Part shown: positions 8,226 to 18,791 of the stretch, in pieces
Layout: each line of letters opens with the position of its first letter
How positions within the stretch are numbered: the first letter of the stretch is position 1
Assembly: GCF_013141915.1 (NCBI RefSeq)
Contig: NZ_SROX01000023.1
Location: forward strand, 41,165-105,164
Origin: Cupriavidus necator
GTDB lineage: Bacteria; Pseudomonadota; Gammaproteobacteria; Burkholderiales; Burkholderiaceae
Length of the DNA: 64,000 nucleotides
Direction: 5' to 3'
Notes under the pieces: model-generated
What the model was told of the DNA's origin: nothing
What the model saw: the letters and a program-made list of their open reading frames with translations, nothing else
Databases searched by the model: none
Program-made: the position numbers and the translations under genes

Positions 8226-9014
8226 TCAGCCGAACCGGCCGGTAATGTAGTCTTCCGTTTCCTTGCGGTGCGGCTTGATGAAGATCTTCTCGGTCTCGCC
8301 GAACTCGATCAGTTCGCCCAGATACATGTAAGCGGTGTAGTCGGAGCAGCGCGCCGCCTGCTGCATGTTGTGCGTCACGATCACCACGGTGTACTCGTCC
8401 TTCAGTTCCGCGATCAGCTCTTCGATGCGGCCGGTGGAAATCGGGTCGAGCGCCGAGCATGGCTCGTCCAGCAGCAGCACCTCGGGGCGGATGGCGATGC
8501 CGCGCGCGATGCACAGCCGCTGCTGCTGGCCGCCGGACAGGCCGTAGCCCGATTGGTGCAGCTTGTCCTTGGCCTCGTTCCACAGTGCCGCCTTGGTCAG
8601 CGCCCACTCCACGCGGTCATCCATTTCCGAGCGCGACAGCTTCTCGAACAGGCGCACGCCGAAGGCGATGTTGTCGTAGATCGACATCGGGAACGGCGTC
8701 GGCTTCTGGAACACCATGCCGACCTTGGCGCGCAGCAGCGCGATGTCCTGCCTGGCGGTCAGCAGGTTGTCGCCGTCCATGTTGATCTCGCCCTCGGCGC
8801 GCTGCTCGGGATAAAGCGCGTACATCTTGTTGAAGGTACGCAGCAGCGTCGACTTGCCGCATCCCGACGGGCCGATGAAGGCCGTGACCTTGCGGTCCGG
8901 GATCGACATGTTGATGTCCTTCAGCGCATGGAACTGGCCGTAGTAGAAGTTCAGGTTGCGCACGTCGATCTTGGCGCGTACCGAATCGGGAATGTCGATG
9001 ACGGTGGAGGTCAT
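8226..9014 (-). CDS. pstB: Phosphate ABC transporter ATPase PstB
   Basis: A 262-residue ATPase of the high-affinity phosphate importer. Walker A GPSGCGKST (48-56), Q-loop VFQKPTPFPMSIYDN, signature LSGGQQQRLCIARG, Walker B VLLLDEPCSALD and switch His in VIVTHNMQQA are all intact. Length and motifs match canonical PstB. It sits between pstA and phoU. Confidence 0.97.
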   Translation of the reverse strand: MTSTVIDIPDSVRAKIDVRNLNFYYGQFHALKDINMSIPDRKVTAFIGPSGCGKSTLLRTFNKMYALYPEQRAEGEINMDGDNLLTARQDIALLRAKVGMVFQKPTPFPMSIYDNIAFGVRLFEKLSRSEMDDRVEWALTKAALWNEAKDKLHQSGYGLSGGQQQRLCIARGIAIRPEVLLLDEPCSALDPISTGRIEELIAELKDEYTVVIVTHNMQQAARCSDYTAYMYLGELIEFGETEKIFIKPHRKETEDYITGRFG

Positions 9015-9065
9015 TGCGTTTTCTCGCTTGCAGTCTTGGGGCGGGGCGGATACCGGCCGCGCCGC

Positions 9066-9968
9066 TTATTTCTTGAACAGGATGCGCGCCAGGATATTCA
9101 GGGCCAGCACACCGATCGTAATCAGGAACACACCCGCCCAGGCCAGCTGCTGCCATTCGGTGAACGGGCTCATGGCAAAGCGGAAGATCGTCACCGGCAA
9201 GTTGGCCATCGGCTTGTTCAGGTCGCTGGTCCAGAACTGGTTGGACAGCGCGGTGAACAGCAGCGGCGCGGTTTCGCCGGCGATGCGGGCCACCGCGAGC
9301 AACACGCCGGTCACAATCCCGGCGTACGATGACTTTACCGTGATCGACAGCACCATTTTCCACTTGGGCGTGCCCAGTGCGAAGGCTGCCTCGCGCAACG
9401 CGTTGGGCACCAGGTTCAGCATGTTCTCGGTGGTGCGCACCACGATCGGCACTTGCAGCAGCGCCAGCGCGCAGATGCCCGCCCAGCCCGAAAAGTGGCC
9501 CATGCGGGTCACCACCAGCGCGTAGACAAAGAGTCCGATCACGATCGACGGCGCCGACAGCAGGATGTCGTTGATAAACCGGATCAGGCTGGCCAGCGGC
9601 GAGCTCTTGCCGTACTCAGCCAGGTAGATGCCGGCCAGGATGCCCAGCGGCGTGCCGAACAGCGTGGCCATGCCGACCATCACGAAGCTGCCGAAGATCG
9701 CGTTGGCCAGGCCACCGCCGGCGGTATTGGGGGCCGGGGTCATCTGCGTGAACAGGTCCAGCGACAGTCCGCCCACGCCCAGCGAGACGGTGGTCCACAG
9801 GATCCACGCCAGCCAGAACAGGCCGAAGCCCATGGCCACCAGCGACGCGGTCAGCGCGTACAGGTTGACGCGGCGGCGGCGGCCCTGCAGGCGCGCGCGC
9901 ACCGCATCGGCATCAGGGCGCACCGCGGGAATCGATACAGAAGACACGGCTTGACTCGCTTGGCTCAT
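9066..9968 (-). CDS. pstA: Phosphate ABC transporter permease PstA
   Basis: Inner-membrane permease, 300 residues. A cytoplasmic N-terminus rich in Arg (RLQGRRRRVNLY) precedes about six membrane helices. The coupling loop is in the central region (ALREAAFALGTPKWKMVLSITV, EAA-type motif). The start codon overlaps the pstC stop codon by 4 bp (ATGA), implying translational coupling of the two permease subunits. Confidence 0.96.
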   Translation of the reverse strand: MSQASQAVSSVSIPAVRPDADAVRARLQGRRRRVNLYALTASLVAMGFGLFWLAWILWTTVSLGVGGLSLDLFTQMTPAPNTAGGGLANAIFGSFVMVGMATLFGTPLGILAGIYLAEYGKSSPLASLIRFINDILLSAPSIVIGLFVYALVVTRMGHFSGWAGICALALLQVPIVVRTTENMLNLVPNALREAAFALGTPKWKMVLSITVKSSYAGIVTGVLLAVARIAGETAPLLFTALSNQFWTSDLNKPMANLPVTIFRFAMSPFTEWQQLAWAGVFLITIGVLALNILARILFKK

Positions 9969-10933
9969 TTGGCGCCCTCATTTTTTGCCAGTCGCAGCAG
10001 CAACAGCTTGGACAGCGCCAGCACCACGAAGGTAATGAAGAACAGGATCAGGCCCAGCTCCATCAGCGCGGCCGTATGCAAGCCGGCGCCGGCTTCGGCG
10101 AACTCGTTGGCGAGCGCCGAGGTGATGCTGTTGCCCGGCGAAAACAGCGAGGCGCTGTCCAGCAGGTTGGTATTGCCGATGACGAAGGTGACCGCCATGG
10201 TCTCGCCCAGCGCGCGGCCCAGGCCCAGCATTACGCCGCCGATGACGCCGGCGCGGGTGTAGGGCAGCACCACGTTCCACATCACTTCCCAGGTGGTGCA
10301 GCCCACACCGTAGGCGGATTCCTTGAGCAGCACCGGCGTGACCTCGAACACGTCGCGCATCACCGAGGCGATGTACGGAATGATCATGATCGCCAGGATC
10401 ACCCCCGCGCACAGCAGGCCGATGCCCAGCGGCGCTCCCTGGAACAGCTTGCCGATCACCGGCAGCTGGCCCACCGTGGCGGCCAGGGGCTTCTGGAAAT
10501 ACTCGCCGAAGATCGGTGCGAACACCAGCAGGCCCCACATGCCGTACACGATCGACGGCACCGCGGCCAGCAGCTCGATGGCGGTGCCGAGCGGCCGGCG
10601 CAGCCAGGCGGGCGACAGCTCGGTCAGGAACAGGGCGATGCCGAAGCTGACCGGCACCGCGATGATCAGTGCGATCAGCGAGGTCACGATAGTGCCGTAG
10701 ATCGGCACCAGCGCGCCATAGACATCGGCGGGGGGATCCCACTCCGCGGACCACAGGAAGCGCGCGCCGAAGGTCTGGATCGAGGGCCACGCGCTGATCG
10801 CCAGCGAGACGATGATGCCGCCCAGCAGCAGCAGCGTCACGATGGCGGCGCCGCGCGTGAGGCCGCCGAACAGGAGGTCGCCAAGCCGGCTTGGAGGCTG
10901 GACGCTGCGGGTGTCGGAGGGGATAGTCGCCAT
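9965..10933 (-). CDS. pstC: Phosphate ABC transporter permease PstC
   Basis: Partner permease of PstA, 322 residues from the proposed ATG at 10933 (MATIPSDTRS). Six or more membrane helices; EAA-type coupling loop LLKESAYGVGCTTWEVMWNVVLPYTRAG. The frame also opens at 10981, but that extension (MHACTRGPANPPEF) runs through the intergenic palindrome and is not PstC-like. No good Shine-Dalgarno precedes 10933, so the start is uncertain. A strong stem-loop separates it from pstS. Confidence 0.93.
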   Translation of the reverse strand: MATIPSDTRSVQPPSRLGDLLFGGLTRGAAIVTLLLLGGIIVSLAISAWPSIQTFGARFLWSAEWDPPADVYGALVPIYGTIVTSLIALIIAVPVSFGIALFLTELSPAWLRRPLGTAIELLAAVPSIVYGMWGLLVFAPIFGEYFQKPLAATVGQLPVIGKLFQGAPLGIGLLCAGVILAIMIIPYIASVMRDVFEVTPVLLKESAYGVGCTTWEVMWNVVLPYTRAGVIGGVMLGLGRALGETMAVTFVIGNTNLLDSASLFSPGNSITSALANEFAEAGAGLHTAALMELGLILFFITFVVLALSKLLLLRLAKNEGAK

Positions 10934-10953
10934 GTCGGAAAATTCGGGAGGGT

Positions 10954-10993
10954 TCGCCGGCCCGCGCGTGCACGCGTGCACGCGAGCCGGCGA
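10954..10993 (-). repeat. Long palindrome between pstS and pstC
   Basis: A near-perfect inverted repeat: outer arms TCGCCGGC (10954-10961) and GCCGGCGA (10986-10993) around a perfect 20-bp palindrome CGCGTGCACGCGTGCACGCG (10965-10984). It has no T-tract. It begins 18 bp downstream of the end of pstS, so it could protect the pstS 3' end or attenuate reading into pstC, as intergenic hairpins do in other binding-protein operons. Confidence 0.65.
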
Positions 10994-11003
10994 TACCGTC
11001 AGA

Positions 11004-12035
11004 TCAGTACAGCGCCTTGCCTGCAGAGTCCTTGACGATCGTCTTCCAGGTCGTGCGGATCTGGTTGACGACGTTTTCCGGCAGCGGCACGTAGTCCAGG
11101 TCGGCGGCCATGCCGGTGCCGTTCTTGTAGGCCCAGTCGAAGAACTTCAGCACTTCCGCGCCCTGTGCCGGCTTGTCCTGGTTCTTGTGCACCAGGATGA
11201 AGGTCGCGCCGGCGATCGGCCAGGCATCCTTGCCCGACTGGTTGGTCAGGATCTGGTAGTAGCTCTTGCTCCAGTCCGCGCCGGCGGCAGCCGCCTTGAA
11301 GGCGTCGTCGCCCGGCTTGACCACGGCACCCGACGCGTTCTTCATGTTCAGGTGGGTCATCTTGTTCTGCTTGGCGTAGGCGTACTCGACATAGCCAATG
11401 GCGCCGTTCAGGCGCTGCACGAAGGCGGCCACGCCCTCGTTGCCCTTGCCGCCGGTACCGCCGCCCGGCCAGTTGACCGTGGTGCCCTCGCCCACCGTGC
11501 TCTTCCAGTCAGCGCTGACCTTGGACAGGTAGTTGGTGAAGATGAAGGTGGTGCCCGAGCCGTCGGCGCGACGCACCGGCAGGATGTCCTGGCTGGGCAG
11601 CTTGGCGTGGGGGTTCAGCGCCTTGATCGCGGGATCGTCCCACTTCTTGATCTTGCCCAGGTAGATGTTGGCCAGCACTTCGCCGGTGATGGTCAGTTCG
11701 CCCGGTTTCACGCCTTGCAGGTTGATCACCGGCACCACGCCGCCGATCACCGTGGGGAACTGGACCAGGCCCTGCTTGTTCAGATCCTCGTCCTTCAGCG
11801 GCGCGTCCGAGGCACCGAAATCGACTGTCTTGGCGCCAATCTGCTTGATGCCGCCCGACGAGCCGATCGATTGATAGTTGACCTTGTTGCCCGTTGCCTT
11901 GTTATATGCGTCGGCCCACTTGGAATACACGGGCGCCGGGAAAGACGCGCCTGCACCGGTAATTTCCGCCGCGAACGCAGTACCCGCCACCACCATCGAA
12001 ACGATGCCTGCCACGGCAGTCTTGACCAGCTTCAT
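11004..12035 (-). CDS. pstS: Phosphate-binding periplasmic protein PstS
   Basis: High-affinity phosphate-binding protein, 343 residues with an N-terminal signal peptide (MKLVKTAVAGIVSMVVAGTA, cleavage after AFA near residue 22). Mature-protein motifs that contact phosphate are present: GAGASFPAPVYSKW, YQSIGSSGGIKQI, DFGASDAPL and RADGSGTTFIFTNYL. ATG 12035 is chosen because it opens the signal peptide and has GGAGG just upstream; the frame continues to 12125 through the Pho boxes and is not expected to be translated. First gene of pstSCAB-phoUBR. Confidence 0.97.
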   Translation of the reverse strand: MKLVKTAVAGIVSMVVAGTAFAAEITGAGASFPAPVYSKWADAYNKATGNKVNYQSIGSSGGIKQIGAKTVDFGASDAPLKDEDLNKQGLVQFPTVIGGVVPVINLQGVKPGELTITGEVLANIYLGKIKKWDDPAIKALNPHAKLPSQDILPVRRADGSGTTFIFTNYLSKVSADWKSTVGEGTTVNWPGGGTGGKGNEGVAAFVQRLNGAIGYVEYAYAKQNKMTHLNMKNASGAVVKPGDDAFKAAAAGADWSKSYYQILTNQSGKDAWPIAGATFILVHKNQDKPAQGAEVLKFFDWAYKNGTGMAADLDYVPLPENVVNQIRTTWKTIVKDSAGKALY

Positions 12036-12062
12036 ATGTCCTCCAGAGAACATTGGTTGGGA

Positions 12063-12080
12063 ATGACAAATTTTTGACAA
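12063..12080 (-). promoter_or_regulatory. Proximal Pho box of pstS
   Basis: On the minus strand TTGTCAA, 4 bp, TTGTCAT: two PhoB units 11 bp apart. It lies 27 bp before the pstS start, downstream of the -10 proposed for the distal box, so it could serve a second start or modulate the first. Confidence 0.65.
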
Positions 12081-12085
12081 GACGA

Positions 12086-12119
12086 ACTTTATGCTGGCTG
12101 TATGACAATTCCGTGACAT
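12086..12119 (-). promoter_or_regulatory. Distal Pho box and -10 of the pst-pho operon
   Basis: On the minus strand ATGTCAC, 4 bp, TTGTCAT (12119-12102), then 10 bp, then TAAAGT (12091-12086) as a -10. This is the main PhoB-dependent promoter candidate for pstSCAB-phoUBR. Its layout matches that at 369-424 and 2998-3031. Confidence 0.75.
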
Positions 12120-12218
12120 CTTCAAATCTTCTTGAAGCAGGCCTCCAGCAAGGCATTGTCGGGATCTGGCCGTGTCGCGGCGAGGACAATATGACGGCGG
12201 TTAATTGCGAAGAGCGAT

Positions 12219-12246
12219 AAAAAAACGCCGGGACGAGCCCGGCGTT
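12219..12246 (-). terminator. Intrinsic terminator after glmM
   Basis: Stem AACGCCGGG/CCCGGCGTT with a 5-nt loop, followed on the minus strand by a T-run (12225-12219). It begins 20 bp after the glmM stop codon and separates it from the pst operon. Confidence 0.88.
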
Positions 12247-12265
12247 CGTACCTTGGAGGGAGCCC

Positions 12266-13609
12266 TCAGGCACTTAGCGCGTCCGCCAGCTTCCTGGCTG
12301 CGCGCTCGGCCATGTCGGCCTGCTCCGCTTCGACCATCACGCGCACCACGGGTTCAGTGCCCGAGGCACGGATCAGCACCCGGCCGCGGCCTTCCAGTTC
12401 CGGTTCCACCGCGGCCCGCGCTGCCTGCAGGCCGGCATGGGTCTGCCAGTCGAAACCCTTCTGCACGCGCACATTGATCAGCGTCTGCGGGAACAGCTTC
12501 ACGCCGTCGAGCAGTTGCGCCAGCGTCTTGCCGCTGCGACGCAGCGCGCCGAGCACCTGCAGGGCCGACACGATGCCGTCGCCGGTGCTGTGGCGGTCCA
12601 GGCACAGCAGATGGCCGGAACCCTCGCCGCCCAGCGTCCATTTGCGCTTGTTCAGCTCCTCAAGCACATAGCGGTCGCCCACCTTGGCGCGCACGAAATC
12701 CACGCCCTCGCGCTTGAGCGCCAGTTCCACCGCCATATTGGTCATCAGCGTGCCAACGGCACCGGGTACCGCCTGCCCGGCGGCCTGCCGGTCCCGCACG
12801 ATCAGGTACAGCAGTTCGTCGCCGTTGTAGAGCCGGCCATCCGCGTCCACTACCTGCAGCCGGTCAGCGTCGCCATCGAAGGCCAGGCCCAGGTCGGCGC
12901 CGTTGGCCTTGACCGCCTCGACCAGCTTCTCCGGCGCGGTGGCGCCGTAGCCGGCGTTGATATTGCGTCCGTTCGGCTGGTTGCCGATGGCGACCACGTC
13001 CGCGCCGAGTTCATGAAACACCGGCGGCGCGATGTGATAGGCCGCGCCATGGGCGCAGTCGACCACCAGCTTCAGGCCATGCAAGTCCTGTTCGTACGGG
13101 AAGGTGCTCTTGCAGAATTCGATATAGCGGCCGGCGGCATCGTCGATGCGGCGGGCGCGCCCCAGGTCGTCGGAGGGGGCGCACACCATGGGCTCGTCGA
13201 GGGCTGCTTCGATCGCCGCCTCGACCGCGTCGGGCAGCTTGTCGCCGCTGGCCGAGAAGAACTTGATGCCGTTGTCGTAGTAGGGGTTGTGGCTGGCCGA
13301 GATCACCACGCCTGCGGACAGCCGCAGCGCCCGCGTCAGGTAGGCAATGCCAGGGGTGGGCAGCGGCCCGGTCAGCAGCACATGCACCCCCGCCGATGTG
13401 AAGCCGGCTTCCAGCGCGGCTTCCAGCATGTAGCCAGAAATGCGCGTGTCCTTGCCGATCAGCACGGTGGGCTTGCCCTGCCCGGTCCTGGCGCCATGTG
13501 CCAGCACCTTGCCCGCGGCATGGCCCAGCCGCATCACGAAGTCTGGCGTGATCGGCGCGTCGCCGACCTTGCCTCGCACGCCATCTGTTCCGAAATACTT
13601 GCGTGTCAT
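12266..13609 (-). CDS. glmM: Phosphoglucosamine mutase
   Basis: Converts glucosamine-6-phosphate to glucosamine-1-phosphate for UDP-GlcNAc, peptidoglycan and LPS. 447 residues, the family norm. N-terminal KYFGTDGVRG, active-site phosphoserine block VVISASHNPYYDNGIKFF (Ser106), metal-binding DGDADR and C-terminal RASGTEPVVRVMVE are present. ATG 13609 (MTRKYFGTDG) opens the conserved domain; the longer upstream frame is not family-like. It follows folP by 65 bp, the same order as in enterobacteria. Confidence 0.96.
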   Translation of the reverse strand: MTRKYFGTDGVRGKVGDAPITPDFVMRLGHAAGKVLAHGARTGQGKPTVLIGKDTRISGYMLEAALEAGFTSAGVHVLLTGPLPTPGIAYLTRALRLSAGVVISASHNPYYDNGIKFFSASGDKLPDAVEAAIEAALDEPMVCAPSDDLGRARRIDDAAGRYIEFCKSTFPYEQDLHGLKLVVDCAHGAAYHIAPPVFHELGADVVAIGNQPNGRNINAGYGATAPEKLVEAVKANGADLGLAFDGDADRLQVVDADGRLYNGDELLYLIVRDRQAAGQAVPGAVGTLMTNMAVELALKREGVDFVRAKVGDRYVLEELNKRKWTLGGEGSGHLLCLDRHSTGDGIVSALQVLGALRRSGKTLAQLLDGVKLFPQTLINVRVQKGFDWQTHAGLQAARAAVEPELEGRGRVLIRASGTEPVVRVMVEAEQADMAERAARKLADALSA

Positions 13610-13674
13610 TCCTTGTTTCCCTTCTCTTCTATGTTCTGTCTTCGTTGCGCCGTCCGGCGTCGGCGCCCGGCGGC

Positions 13675-14541
13675 TCAGTCCGCGTTGACGGATTCGTTGC
13701 GCACGGCCCACCAGGTCTTCACGGCATCGACGGTCTGCTGCACATCATGCACGCGCACGATCAACGCACCGCGCTCCACCGCACATACCGCCGCGGCGAT
13801 GCTGGCGGCGATGCGCTGCTGCGGCGGCCGGCCGCCCAGGATGGCACCCAGCGTGGATTTGCGCGAGATGCCCGCCAGTACCGGCAGGCCGTCCAGGGCC
13901 AGCTTCGGCAATTGCCCGAGCAGGCGCAAATTATGATCCGGTGTCTTGCCGAAGCCAAACCCCGGATCGAGGCAGATCCGGGCATCGTCGATTCCCGCGG
14001 CACGCAGTACGGCGACGCGCCCGGCCAGGAATTGCGCCACTTCGGCAACCACGTCGGTGTAGTGCGGATCCTCCTGCATGGTTTGCGGATCGCGCTGCAT
14101 GTGCATCACGCACAGGCCCGCTTGTCCGCCCGTCACCGCCTCGACCGCGCCTGGCATGCGCAAGCCCCAGATATCGTTGATGAGATCGGCTCCGGCCGCA
14201 AGCGCGGCGCGCATCACCTCCGGTTTATAGGTGTCGATCGACAACGGCTTGCCGCAGTCGCGCAGCGCTTCCACCACGGGGATCACGCGCGCCAGCTCGT
14301 CCTCGAGCGGTAGCGCCGCCGAGCCGGGCCGGCTCGATTCTCCGCCGATGTCGATGATGTCGACGCCCTCGGCGATCATCTGCTCGGCATGGCGCAACGC
14401 CCCGTCGCGGCTGGCATGCTGGCCGCCGTCGGAAAAGGAGTCGGGCGTGACGTTGAGGATGCCCATCACCAGCGGCCGCTGGTCCAGGGCAAAGCGGAAA
14501 CGGCCGCACTGGAAGTGCCGGGTCTGAGTGGTCTGCTGCAA
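13675..14541 (-). CDS. folP: Dihydropteroate synthase
   Basis: Folate pathway enzyme joining p-aminobenzoate to the pterin diphosphate; target of sulfonamides. 288 residues with the usual signatures LVMGILNVTPDSFSDGG, IDIGGESSRPGS, INDIWGLR, DPGFGFGKTPDHN and GISRKSTLGAI. It lies between ftsH and glmM. A terminator-like hairpin separates it from ftsH, so folP-glmM may have their own promoter. Confidence 0.96.
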   Translation of the reverse strand: MQQTTQTRHFQCGRFRFALDQRPLVMGILNVTPDSFSDGGQHASRDGALRHAEQMIAEGVDIIDIGGESSRPGSAALPLEDELARVIPVVEALRDCGKPLSIDTYKPEVMRAALAAGADLINDIWGLRMPGAVEAVTGGQAGLCVMHMQRDPQTMQEDPHYTDVVAEVAQFLAGRVAVLRAAGIDDARICLDPGFGFGKTPDHNLRLLGQLPKLALDGLPVLAGISRKSTLGAILGGRPPQQRIAASIAAAVCAVERGALIVRVHDVQQTVDAVKTWWAVRNESVNAD

Positions 14542-14579
14542 GGTAGAAGGCTATGGCGATGCGCACGGGTTCGCCGCGC

Positions 14580-14614
14580 AAAAAAGGAAAAGCCGGTGCA
14601 CCAGGCACCGGCTT
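14580..14614 (-). terminator. Terminator-like hairpin after ftsH
   Basis: Perfect 10-bp stem AAGCCGGTGC/GCACCGGCTT with a 5-nt loop. On the minus strand it is followed by TTTTCCTTTTTT, a T-rich tract. It sits between the ftsH stop (14672) and folP (start 14541). Confidence 0.82.
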
Positions 14615-14671
14615 CAGGGACAGGCACTACACAGCCATCACGACGGCATCGTCACCAGGACGCGCGCCGGC

Positions 14672-16555
<1,884 letters not shown>

Positions 16556-16591
16556 GGCCGAACTCCTTTGCAATTGCCTTGCCAACGGATA

Positions 16592-16609
16592 GCTGCATTG
16601 TAATGCAGC
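16592..16609 (-). promoter_or_regulatory. Palindrome with a -10-like core upstream of ftsH
   Basis: Perfect inverted repeat GCTGCATT, 2 bp, AATGCAGC, starting 37 bp before the ftsH TTG. On the minus strand its centre reads TACAAT, a -10-like hexamer, but no convincing -35 is seen. It could be an operator over an ftsH promoter or an RNA hairpin. No sigma32-type promoter was recognised. Confidence 0.35.
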
Positions 16610-16712
16610 CCCCGCCCTCGAGGGGAAACAGAGAAACTATGATGCCGATAGCACCGGGTGAGGGTATTTCCCTCTACATTTCTTATTCCGCCCTGGCTTG
16701 TATCGAGATCGG

Positions 16713-17378
16713 TCAATCCACTGCCTTGAGGTAGCGCCCAAGGATAAAGGTTTCGGAAGACTTGTCGCGCGACGCCTTGGGCTTGCGCTTCGCGACCACT
16801 TTGAACTGCCGTTTGAACTTTTCCACGATCTGGCTGTAGCCGCTCCCGTGGAAACACTTTACCAGCAATGCCCCCTCCGGCTTAAGGTGGGCCTGCGCGA
16901 ATTCCAGCGCCAGATCGCACAGGTACTCGATCCGGGCAGCATCGGCGGAGGCCACACCGGACAAGTTGGGGGCCATGTCGGACAAAACAAGGTCGATCTT
17001 GTTGCCGCCGGAGGCGTCCAGTACCACACTTTCGAGTTCGCGGAAAACCGTCTCCTCGCGGAAATCGCCCTGGATGAAAGTGACGTCCGCGACAGCCTCC
17101 ATGGGCAGCAGGTCGATCGCCACGACGGCGCCGTCAATTTTGCCGTCCTTGGCCCGGGGCGAGTCCGCCAGCTTGTTGCGCGCGTACTGGCTCCAGCTGC
17201 CGGGCGCCGCGCCCAGGTCGACAATGACCTGGCCAGGGCGGATCAACTTGTCCTGCTCGTCGATTTCCTTCAGCTTGTAAGCAGCGCGGGCGCGGTAGCC
17301 CTCGCGCTGCGCCATCTTGACGTAAGGGTCGTTGATGTGGTCGTGCAGCCACGAATGGTTGAACTTGTTCTTTGCCAT
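16713..17378 (-). CDS. rlmE: 23S rRNA (uridine-2552-2'-O)-methyltransferase RlmE
   Basis: FtsJ-family RNA methyltransferase, 221 residues, acting on U2552 of 23S rRNA in the 50S subunit. SAM-binding motif VIVDLGAAPGSWSQYA, then VDLLPM, the conserved DLVLSDMAPNLSG and C-terminal KCFHGSGYSQIVEKFK with the catalytic Lys set (K-D-K-E type). ATG 17378 (MAKNKFNHSWLHDH) fits the family start; the frame extends further upstream but without similarity. Upstream of ftsH, as in enterobacteria. Confidence 0.95.
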   Translation of the reverse strand: MAKNKFNHSWLHDHINDPYVKMAQREGYRARAAYKLKEIDEQDKLIRPGQVIVDLGAAPGSWSQYARNKLADSPRAKDGKIDGAVVAIDLLPMEAVADVTFIQGDFREETVFRELESVVLDASGGNKIDLVLSDMAPNLSGVASADAARIEYLCDLALEFAQAHLKPEGALLVKCFHGSGYSQIVEKFKRQFKVVAKRKPKASRDKSSETFILGRYLKAVD

Positions 17379-17643
17379 GCCAGATACCAGCCTGTTTCCT
17401 GCCCCGCGCCCGCCGGCCCATGCCAGTGGTGAAGGTTTTCTACTGTTTTGATGTTTTTGCTGCCCGTCAGTGCCGGATTGACGGATAATACGCGCCAATC
17501 CGCATCTCGGCTTGCCGCTCCACGGCGGCTGTCGGCAGCCTGTTTTGCCCGCCCGCCGTGTCACGACCGGCACGGGCTGCAGCGCCGATGACCAGCGCCC
17601 CGCGCTCTATCACTATTTCAAGCGCCTTATTCAGCGCCAACCT

Positions 17644-18147
17644 ATGCCTGCTCTACAACTAGTCCCCGCCCAGCGCTCCGACCTGCGCTCCCGAGCCCAT
17701 GCCCTGAACCCGGTCGTGATGGTCGGCGCCGAAGGCCTGACCCGCAACGTGCTGGCCGAGATCGACCGCAGCCTCGCCGCGCACGACCTGATCAAGATCC
17801 GCGTGTTCGGCGATGACCGCGAAGCCCGCATTGCCATCTACGAAGAAATTTGCGACAAACTTAGCGCCGCGCCGATCCAGCATATCGGCAAGCTGCTGGT
17901 GGTATGGCGTCCGGGCGAAGCGCGCCTGAAGGAAAACCAGGCCGAAGACCTGGGCCGCCATACGCCCGCCCGCCGCGGCGGCGCCGCCCCGCGCACGGTA
18001 ACCGTAAAGAAACCCAGCGCCGCGCCGAACCGCCGTCCGACCCGCAAGGAAGTCACCGTGCTTGGCAACGAGCGCGTCACCGCTGGCGGCAATGTGAAGC
18101 GTTCGCGCGTACGCCCGACCAGCCAGAAGAAGAAGTCGCTGGGCTGA
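17644..18147 (+). CDS. yhbY: YhbY-type RNA-binding protein (CRM domain)
   Basis: CRS1-YhbY (CRM) domain in residues ~8-100: RSDLRSRAHALNPVVMVGAEGLTRNVLAEIDRSLAAHDLIKIRVFGD with the GxxG-like loop typical of pre-50S-binding YhbY. Unlike the ~97-residue enterobacterial protein, this one (167 residues) has a ~65-residue C-terminal tail rich in Arg, Lys and Pro, likely disordered and RNA-binding. It is divergent from rlmE; the 265-bp gap contains a small inverted repeat CCGTCA/TGACGG (17464-17484) but no clear promoter was identified. Confidence 0.88.
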   Translation: MPALQLVPAQRSDLRSRAHALNPVVMVGAEGLTRNVLAEIDRSLAAHDLIKIRVFGDDREARIAIYEEICDKLSAAPIQHIGKLLVVWRPGEARLKENQAEDLGRHTPARRGGAAPRTVTVKKPSAAPNRRPTRKEVTVLGNERVTAGGNVKRSRVRPTSQKKKSLG

Positions 18148-18233
18148 ACGCTACCCGCTGACCGCACCTCCGGGTCGCCGCCAGGCGCCCCGCTGCCGGC
18201 GCGCCACGCCTGTGGCCGGGCCGGCGGCCAGCC

Positions 18234-18737
18234 TCACTCCCCCGCCGAGCGCGGCGCCGAAGCGCGCCACACCAGCCCCAGCGCCAGCAGGCTTTGCAGC
18301 AGGTAGAAGGCGCTCGACACGCCGTGCAGCATGCCGAATTGCGCCTTGTACGGCGACTCCGAAACGCCCACGCCCAGCGCCAGCGCCTTGTCCTTCAGGC
18401 TGCCCATGAACGGCTGGATCCCGAAGTAGCCGACCAGCACGCAGCACAACATGCCCAGCACCAGCCAGCGCAGGGCGCGGTAGCGCTGGGCGCCGCGCCG
18501 GATCATCACGTTGCACAGCACCAGCTGCAGCACGCCGATGGTCGTGCCGACGATGGCTTCGGTATAAAACAAGTGGCCGGCGATCATGCCCGCCATCTCG
18601 CGGCTGGGCAGTACCGAAAACAGCGTCGGCGCCACCATGTAGCCGACGGTCCAGAGGCTGCCCGCCCACACCACCGTCAGCAGCAGGAAGATGCGGTGCG
18701 GCAGCGGCGGCAGGTTGTTATAGGAACTGGAGAACAC
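18234..18737 (-). CDS. DUF4149 family membrane protein
   Basis: A 167-residue protein with about four hydrophobic segments (residues ~13-35, ~55-80, ~88-108, ~140-160), matching the DUF4149 pattern with VWAGSLWTVGYMVAPTLFSVL near the N-terminus. Function unknown. It follows greA by 54 bp on the same strand and is probably co-transcribed. It is convergent with yhbY. Confidence 0.75.
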   Translation of the reverse strand: MFSSSYNNLPPLPHRIFLLLTVVWAGSLWTVGYMVAPTLFSVLPSREMAGMIAGHLFYTEAIVGTTIGVLQLVLCNVMIRRGAQRYRALRWLVLGMLCCVLVGYFGIQPFMGSLKDKALALGVGVSESPYKAQFGMLHGVSSAFYLLQSLLALGLVWRASAPRSAGE

Positions 18738-18791
18738 AAGCCGGCCTTTCCGGTGGCCGGCGCAGGCGCAAGCCCGCCGGCCGGGCCGGCA

